Source: a virus. Taken from it: 64,000 bases of DNA. The notes under the pieces were generated by a model. The model saw nothing but the letters and a program-made list of their open reading frames with translations, did no database searches and had not been told where the DNA came from. The stretch covers positions 1 to 64,000 of the IMG/VR virus record IMGVR_UViG_3300020469_003235, one strand, 5' to 3'. Each line of letters opens with the position of its first letter. Position 1 is the stretch's first letter. The position numbers were made by a program, and so were the translations under genes. Positions 58,602-64,000 of this stretch are shown here, in pieces.

Positions 58602-61600
58602 TAGTAACCTCCGCTACTTGAACTTGATGAACTGCTTGAAGAACTTGAACTCGATGAACTCGAACTTGTTGTACTTGTACTTGTATTTGTAGTTGTACCT
58701 GTATTTGCACTTGATGTAATCCCTGCATTCTCTGTTGTGGCTGTACTTACTATAGTACCTGTTGTTTGTAATCTTGATGCTGTAAGGCTATCGATTATTG
58801 CAACATTATCAACAGTTGCTCCACTAATGAAAATTTCATCGTTCTCTGTTGACACTTCGTATAGACTTCCAAATGCTTTCTCTGTTTGATTAGGTACTAA
58901 CACAAGTGTTGTAATGTCTGGTGCTAATACATTAACAATATATGTGGATAGTTCTGTGAAACTAAACTTGTCTCCAAAGTCCCAGAATTCTAAAGCAAAA
59001 AATTCATTAATTGCTTGTACAATTCTTAACTTAATATCATTGTCATTAGTTATTACTTCTGGATTTTTAACAACTTTAAATGTTGCTTGTAAATCTGAAT
59101 CTGCTTTGTTACCAAACAATATTTTATAGTTAACTGGGTGATAAATTACTTCATCACTGATTGATTTAATCTTATTAATTTCTGCTCCAAAGTTCTGAAA
59201 TAATTCATCTGAACTCGGTGGTAAAGGTTTAGTAGTTATAGTATTTGCCAAGTACTGTCTAAATGATCTATCATATGTTTTTGTTAACAAGTATGTGTCA
59301 ATAATATTAGAACTACTTGGGTCTAATCTATTATTCTCATCAGCACTGTGTACGTATTGGAATACAAGTTTATCTCTACCTTGATATGCTTTATATCCTG
59401 TTTGTAATGTTAGGTTTGCATTTGTTTTGCTGTATACTTTAAAAACATTGTTGTCTACAAAGTAAAATATTGTACCGTCATCGTATTGTGACAATGCGCC
59501 TGTTGCTGTTTCTGATGCAAACGTTCTAATATTTTCTACTGCGGCATCTACATAATCATAATTTGTAGATTGATTATTTGAAATCTTTTCTTTTAGAAAA
59601 ATCCATTTTGTTAACGGATTAGTATCCTGTGCAACAAAGTCATCAAACAACGCTGGATTATCAACTACGCCATCACCGTCACTGTCAAAAAATCCTACTT
59701 CTACTTTTTTACTATTAATATATCCTTCTTCATCTCTAAACTCTTTAGTAACTTGCCAAGGATAATCAATAGTTGCAGGTGATACTGAATCTGGTTTCTT
59801 GTTAATAGACATTAAGTTAATTTTATCTCTAATAACTTGTCCTGTTCTACTGTCGTAAATTCTGTCTGTTTCATCAAAGTAAAACTTAACTTCTTTATTA
59901 CTTTCAAAAATGTATCTAACACCTCTGTAAGTTATATTGTATTTTTCACCATCTGTTTCAAATAACATTAACCAACTTGAATCTAAGTTTTGTCCTGATG
60001 TGTCACCGGTCTTACCCATATTAAACGCATTACCGATACTTAAATTATTATTAAGAATTACACGCCATTCTCTATCTGAAGTACTGTAACGTACTCCAAA
60101 TGTTTTATATGAAAATATTTGATCAATAATTTGTGTTGTAACATCAGTTGTTAAGTTTGTTGCAAACTTAGGTTTAACTTCATCTAATACTGCACCGGTT
60201 GGAATAACATCGTTAAAGATAATCGGTCCTTGACCGTCATCGTAGTTTTCAGTTCCTTTATCGTTTACTCTAACAACCTTTGTCCAAATGTATGTTGTTG
60301 CGCCTGGATGGTCTGCATCGCCAGCCATTAATTCATGACTGTTGTCTTTCATAAAGTGTTTGCCTTCTGGAGCAATAAATTTAACCATTGCGCCTGGCTC
60401 TACAAACTTTAATGTACTACCAGTAAATGTTCCTACTGTTAATTTAATATCTAATGAGTCTGAAATATAACCGCTGGAGTTATTAGTTTGTTTTGCAACC
60501 TGTGTCCAGTCTGCTTGTAAGTCTGTTGTTGATATTTTAGGAAACTGATTTAAGAAAAAGTTTTTAATTACAGTGTTTGAAAGTAACGGTGTAATTACGT
60601 TTTGAATATTTCCTTCTACATCTGTTTTTGTATTAAAAGAAAAACTAATTTTTTTATCAAACACCTCTTTATAGATAACGCCATCGTTACCAAATATATT
60701 TGTACTTGAATACTTTCCTGTTGAATCAATTAAATCAAAGTATCTTGAAATACCCGAACTTGTTCTATTGATACTTTTTACTTTAACTACTTCTTGACTA
60801 ACTGCTCTTGGTGCAACATTATAGTCCTCACCAGTAATCATTCTATTTTGTGTATAGTATGTACTTGGAGCATTTTCTTTGATGCTTTTTGAAGTTTCTG
60901 GTCCACTTGCATTATCAACTGTGTATTTTAATGAACATACAAGTGTAAATGTTTCAGGTGTACCTGCACGACTTGTATATGGTACACTAATAGTTACGTT
61001 GGTTAATTCTTCAGGTTGGATTGCAAACTTGCTACCAAGTCCTTTTCTAAAGTAACATCTAAATTGTCCTTTAGGCAAATCACCAAATGTTCCGTCTGCA
61101 AATAATAAACTAATTCTGTCATCAATACGTGATTGCACAGCATACAAACTTCTGTTCTGTTTATTAATACTATTATAAATTACATTGTTACCTTCAGTTG
61201 CTTCAACCTTAGTCCATAATTTTGTTTCGTTTCCGTTACTGTCTAATTGATAAAGCCAAACATCTGAATTGTTAATGTTTGTTGTGTCAATTGCAACTGC
61301 TTGGTTGGTAGTTGGATTTTCAATTGAAAAATTACCTGTGTCTAATACACCTTGTCTAAAGTGTACAAAATATCCTGAGTTTGAACTGCCAGCACCCTTG
61401 CCATCTTCTCTATATAAAAATGCTAAACTGTTGCCTGGTAACGGATCTTCTTCAAAAATCTTGTTAGCATCAATAGATGCACTTGTTACTTCAAATACAA
61501 TATTCTTTTCGCCTACGTTTTTATTAAAACTGTAAACAGGTAAGTTTGTGTTTGATGCATTGAAACGATATTGCTCAGTTGTAATACCTGCAATAGTTTC

Positions 61601-62128
61601 TTTCTTTACTGGCTTACCTACAATACTGTTTTCTGGTAATGCCGCATTTAAAATTTTTCTAAACTGTTCTGACCAATCAGGATTTGATGGATCGTTCCAT
61701 TGTATAGATTGTCCTGATAAGTTAACACCATTAGTGTCACTGATTGCTTCTGTTGTTTGTACACTTTCAAATTTCATTAATCCGTTTGCTGATTGATTAC
61801 GCTTTGGATTATAAGAAAGTAAACGTGCTAAACGTAATACGCTTTCTCTACGTTCTGCTAATTCAAGGAAGTTTTCACGTGCATTTAAATCAACACGGAA
61901 TGCCATGTTTTGTCCAAGATATGCAATAAGATCAATTAGTGCAAGGTATTCTGAACTTTCAATGTAGTCATTAAAATCTTCTGGATAGTTTTCACGCAAA
62001 TATGCGATCATAGTTCTACGTAAACTATCAAAATCATACGATTTGAAGTCCGCAGTTTTAAATGTTTGATATACTCGCTTCCAATCTTCAGCAAGTAATA
62101 ATCTATTTTGTCTATCCGTTGTTGACAT
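58601..62128 (-). CDS. Baseplate wedge protein gp6
   Basis: The 1175-residue protein has LIDLIAYLGQNMAFRVDLNA followed by RENFLELAERRESVLRLARL and LSYNPKRNQSANG at about residues 67-120. These helices are the hallmark of T4 gp6/J-type baseplate wedge proteins. It is longer than T4 gp6 (about 660), with extra beta domains, and it ends in a long Thr/Ser-rich tail with a run of 18 Ser before GGY. In T4, gp6 dimers form the inner ring of the wedge. A late motif precedes it. Its stop and the giant gene's start overlap by 1 nt. Confidence 0.86.
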   Translation of the reverse strand: MSTTDRQNRLLLAEDWKRVYQTFKTADFKSYDFDSLRRTMIAYLRENYPEDFNDYIESSEYLALIDLIAYLGQNMAFRVDLNARENFLELAERRESVLRLARLLSYNPKRNQSANGLMKFESVQTTEAISDTNGVNLSGQSIQWNDPSNPDWSEQFRKILNAALPENSIVGKPVKKETIAGITTEQYRFNASNTNLPVYSFNKNVGEKNIVFEVTSASIDANKIFEEDPLPGNSLAFLYREDGKGAGSSNSGYFVHFRQGVLDTGNFSIENPTTNQAVAIDTTNINNSDVWLYQLDSNGNETKLWTKVEATEGNNVIYNSINKQNRSLYAVQSRIDDRISLLFADGTFGDLPKGQFRCYFRKGLGSKFAIQPEELTNVTISVPYTSRAGTPETFTLVCSLKYTVDNASGPETSKSIKENAPSTYYTQNRMITGEDYNVAPRAVSQEVVKVKSINRTSSGISRYFDLIDSTGKYSSTNIFGNDGVIYKEVFDKKISFSFNTKTDVEGNIQNVITPLLSNTVIKNFFLNQFPKISTTDLQADWTQVAKQTNNSSGYISDSLDIKLTVGTFTGSTLKFVEPGAMVKFIAPEGKHFMKDNSHELMAGDADHPGATTYIWTKVVRVNDKGTENYDDGQGPIIFNDVIPTGAVLDEVKPKFATNLTTDVTTQIIDQIFSYKTFGVRYSTSDREWRVILNNNLSIGNAFNMGKTGDTSGQNLDSSWLMLFETDGEKYNITYRGVRYIFESNKEVKFYFDETDRIYDSRTGQVIRDKINLMSINKKPDSVSPATIDYPWQVTKEFRDEEGYINSKKVEVGFFDSDGDGVVDNPALFDDFVAQDTNPLTKWIFLKEKISNNQSTNYDYVDAAVENIRTFASETATGALSQYDDGTIFYFVDNNVFKVYSKTNANLTLQTGYKAYQGRDKLVFQYVHSADENNRLDPSSSNIIDTYLLTKTYDRSFRQYLANTITTKPLPPSSDELFQNFGAEINKIKSISDEVIYHPVNYKILFGNKADSDLQATFKVVKNPEVITNDNDIKLRIVQAINEFFALEFWDFGDKFSFTELSTYIVNVLAPDITTLVLVPNQTEKAFGSLYEVSTENDEIFISGATVDNVAIIDSLTASRLQTTGTIVSTATTENAGITSSANTGTTTNTSTSTTSSSSSSSSSSSSSSSSSSGGY
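58605..58680 (-). repeat. Poly-serine/threonine-coding tract at the gp6 C-terminus
   Basis: The last codons of gp6 encode about 18 consecutive Ser after a Thr/Ser stretch. Serine is encoded by a mix of AGT, TCA, TCG, TCT and AGC, so the tract is not a simple DNA repeat but is kept at the protein level. Confidence 0.85.
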
Positions 62129-62146
62129 CTATTTTCCTCTTACAAT

Positions 62147-62154
62147 GTATTTAT
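62147..62154 (-). promoter_or_regulatory. Late-promoter motif ATAAATAC
   Basis: On the minus strand AATAAATACATTG lies 19 nt upstream of the gp6 start. AGAGGAAA between the motif and the ATG is the ribosome site. This is a well-placed late promoter. Confidence 0.65.
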
Positions 62155-62183
62155 TTAAACGAGATATCCGAGTACTTAATTCC

Positions 62184-62630
62184 TTAAGACGCAAAGCCTG
62201 CATCTTTGTCAAAACTAAATTTCATTTGTTCAGATATGTTGTACGGTAAGTATTGAAGTTTGCACTCAATTTGAATACCGCTCTCGTATTGATCAACAAC
62301 AATTCCAGTTGCATTTATTCTCGGGTCACTGTTGATTATGTCTGTTACATTGGTTATAATTGCTTCTTTTAATGAATCTGTTAAAGGTTCAAACAATACG
62401 TCCCATATAATTGTTCCAAACTCAGGATTTTCAAGTTTTTCACCCTGTCTAACATGGAAGTGATTAAGTAAATCTTGTTTAATTAATCCAATGTCGTATA
62501 GTGCGTAAGATTTGTTGTCTGGATTGACTGTGCTAAGGCCTTTATATGCTCTACCTTTTACAGGTGGCTGTTCCTTAACATTAGATTTTACTCTAACATT
62601 TCTTACTGTATTTTTCTCTAAACTACTCAT
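62184..62630 (-). CDS. Baseplate wedge protein gp25
   Basis: The 148-residue protein has a basic N-terminus and then HFHVRQGEKLENPEFGTIIW followed by DVLFEPLTDSLKEAIITNVT and DIINSDPRINATG. This is the gp25/lysozyme-like family of small baseplate wedge proteins, conserved in T4, P2 (gpW-type) and type VI secretion. The length is close to T4 gp25. No ribosome site is visible ahead of the ATG; the late motif ATAAATAC ends 4 nt before the ATG. Confidence 0.9.
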   Translation of the reverse strand: MSSLEKNTVRNVRVKSNVKEQPPVKGRAYKGLSTVNPDNKSYALYDIGLIKQDLLNHFHVRQGEKLENPEFGTIIWDVLFEPLTDSLKEAIITNVTDIINSDPRINATGIVVDQYESGIQIECKLQYLPYNISEQMKFSFDKDAGFAS

Positions 62631-62634
62631 ATTA

Positions 62635-62643
62635 GTATTTATA
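62635..62643 (-). promoter_or_regulatory. Late promoter, exact T4 consensus TATAAATA
   Basis: On the minus strand GTATAAATACTAATATG contains the exact T4 late element TATAAATA. The TAA of the gp5-like gene stop lies inside it. The start codon of gp25 begins only 4 nt after the ATAAATAC, so a transcript from here would be leaderless or nearly so. Confidence 0.7.
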
Positions 62644-64000
62644 CACCCTTCTTAAAGGTGTCTGGAGTGTTGTCATAATCAAAACTTTCAGGTATAGGTG
62701 TTTCATTAAGTCTGTTTGTTCTTAGAGGTTTGTACGCAAACGGATCAACATTTTCATGATGTGGCCAAGGCTCGTGTTGTGGCAAACGCTTGTGCAACGA
62801 TGTTAATGCAGTGTCTGTAGGTGTTGTGAAAGGTCCTCCGGGAACAACGTGTGTGGTTAACGGCGTAGCCGCGGTAGCGGTAGCGGCCTGCGGTCCATTC
62901 ATATGGATATTCGGAGCGGTTTCTGTATGGTTACCTCCGCTGAGTATATCAGTAGGTCCGCCTGCTGTAAGTTTGTTTGCTCCTATTGTGTTTAGATCGT
63001 AATCTAACAATGTTGTAACTTGATTGTTTCCTGCAACATACGTTATCATATCTGTGTTTGTTTCGATCTGGATATCATCTTTTGACAACACATTAAAGTT
63101 ACGTCCTGCATTTAGATTAATGTCTCTATCTGCTGTAATGTTTAAATCATTTTCAGTGTGCATACTAATACTATCTTTTGCATACACATCAATTTTACCA
63201 TTAGAAGTTAATTCAATCCAACTGTTACCACTGCCATGATCTATGCGTATTAGATCTTCTGTTTGATGTAATAATATTTGATGTCCTGTACGTGTTCTAA
63301 TACGCACAAGTTCGTTGTGTGGTACTGTGTAGTCTCCGCCCTTTTCACCCTTTTCGTGATTGACAAATTCCTTTTTAGTTGTACCTGCGGGACCTTTACG
63401 TAAAATTTTGTCATCACCGTCATCCATTACAAAACTTGTTCCGCCAAGTCTGTTAAAAGGAATTGATGCCGCCTGTCCTCCAGGACCGTATCCTGCTTTT
63501 GGTGCTCCAGGTCTCTTGTCATATGGTCCTGGTGTGTTTATACCAAACACCATACTTGGTAATTCTCTTCTTGCACTACTTGTTGTTAAACCTCTTGTGC
63601 CGTCTGCTTCAAGTCCTTGAGCAAACAATAAGTCCATCCATTCTTCGTTAATAGACTTTTTAAATTTTGTAGGATCGTTACCCTTATTGTCTACAAGATT
63701 CTTTTTATTAATTTCACCAACTACAACTTTGCTTGTTTTTGCTATTGCTGATTTTGCACCGTCTCCTTCGGCTTTGCCTGAAAAGAAACTTGTTGCAATT
63801 TTGTCTGGTACATTAAGGTTAATATAGTTGTCAGGTATACACCCAATCCAGTAACCCATGTTGGCCGCGCCTTCAACAAATGTTACAAGAACTCTACTTC
63901 CAACATCTGGTGGTGTCATCCACATACCGTATGCTTGTTGTGTGTATGCAAAGCCTTGGTTAGCACTAATACCGTTAACAGGAGTTTGTCCGTAAAATGG
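62639..64000 (-). CDS. Baseplate hub/spike protein gp5-like (5' end missing)
   Basis: The frame is open to the window edge; the 453 visible residues begin in PFYGQTPVNGISANQGFAYT and continue QQAYGMWMTPPDVGSRVLVT. This is the OB-fold part of gp5/VgrG-type spike proteins. The C-terminal half has INLNAGRNFNVLSKDDIQIE and similar strand repeats expected of the trimeric beta-helix needle. Lysozyme residues are not visible, though they could lie upstream. It is followed by gp25 and gp6 as in T4. Confidence 0.84.
   Translation of the reverse strand, partial: PFYGQTPVNGISANQGFAYTQQAYGMWMTPPDVGSRVLVTFVEGAANMGYWIGCIPDNYINLNVPDKIATSFFSGKAEGDGAKSAIAKTSKVVVGEINKKNLVDNKGNDPTKFKKSINEEWMDLLFAQGLEADGTRGLTTSSARRELPSMVFGINTPGPYDKRPGAPKAGYGPGGQAASIPFNRLGGTSFVMDDGDDKILRKGPAGTTKKEFVNHEKGEKGGDYTVPHNELVRIRTRTGHQILLHQTEDLIRIDHGSGNSWIELTSNGKIDVYAKDSISMHTENDLNITADRDINLNAGRNFNVLSKDDIQIETNTDMITYVAGNNQVTTLLDYDLNTIGANKLTAGGPTDILSGGNHTETAPNIHMNGPQAATATAATPLTTHVVPGGPFTTPTDTALTSLHKRLPQHEPWPHHENVDPFAYKPLRTNRLNETPIPESFDYDNTPDTFKKGV

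Noticed and set aside
58605-58680. Microsatellite caused by replication slippage
   Set aside because: The Ser run uses five different codons, so it is not a pure DNA repeat.
1-64000. CRISPR arrays, IS elements, integrase or attachment sites
   Set aside because: No regularly spaced repeats, transposase or integrase motifs were seen; only the short promoter duplication at 10513 is repeated in tandem.
1-64000. Photosynthesis or other cyanophage host-type genes (psbA, hli and similar)
   Set aside because: None were found, so a cyanobacterial host is not supported by this window, although the structural layout resembles that group.

Overview
The window is part of the genome of a T4-like, contractile-tailed phage (Caudoviricetes, myovirus morphology), most likely from a marine setting. 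The evidence is the baseplate order gp5-like spike, gp25, gp6 and a giant structural protein (62.6-64 kb back to 43.7 kb, minus strand), followed by three tail-fibre paralogs. A T4-type 5'-3' exonuclease and a late-promoter-like motif identical or close to the T4 consensus TATAAATA support this. DNA is AT-rich, genes are packed with 1-30 nt overlaps, and no stretch over about 150 bp is free of genes. No photosynthesis genes, tRNAs, integrase, CRISPR array or IS element were seen. The gene content resembles marine T4-like cyanophages and pelagiphages, but the host cannot be fixed from this window.

Region 1 (1-11.9 kb, plus strand) holds phage metabolism and nucleic-acid genes: the end of FolE, QueE (7-deazaguanine pathway), 2OG-Fe(II) oxygenases, the exonuclease, a ParB-like protein, a thermonuclease, a MoxR-type AAA+ ATPase paired with a zinc-metallopeptidase/VWA protein, and several small conserved-looking unknowns. 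It ends with a tail-fibre-like protein behind two tandem late-promoter motifs. Three near-consensus sigma70 promoters (2260, 6401, 7620) and two hairpin terminators divide this region.

Region 2 (11.9-36.5 kb) is the striking part. It is a roughly 24.5 kb accessory island, mostly minus strand with two plus-strand blocks (14.65-18.2 and 28.4-31.5 kb). It carries eight radical-SAM proteins of three architectures, two short-chain dehydrogenases, two nucleotide-sugar dehydrogenases, a methyltransferase, an SGNH hydrolase and a short DegT-type aminotransferase. It also has an amidinotransferase, three 2OG/aspartyl-hydroxylase-like proteins, a kinase-like C-lobe, four or five glycosyltransferase-like proteins and a small membrane protein. 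The enzyme set suggests synthesis and attachment of an unusual modified sugar or peptide group. The island lies directly downstream of the tail-fibre genes on the same strand, so modification of virion fibres or of the host surface are the two simplest explanations. Both are inference.

Region 3 (36.1-64 kb, minus strand) is the late structural region: gp5-like spike (cut by the window end), gp25, gp6 with a poly-serine tail, a 4952-residue virion protein, a 204-aa structural protein, three tail-fibre paralogs with a common N-terminus, and a 306-aa structural protein. Late-promoter motifs (ATAAATAC and close variants) precede the main transcription units.
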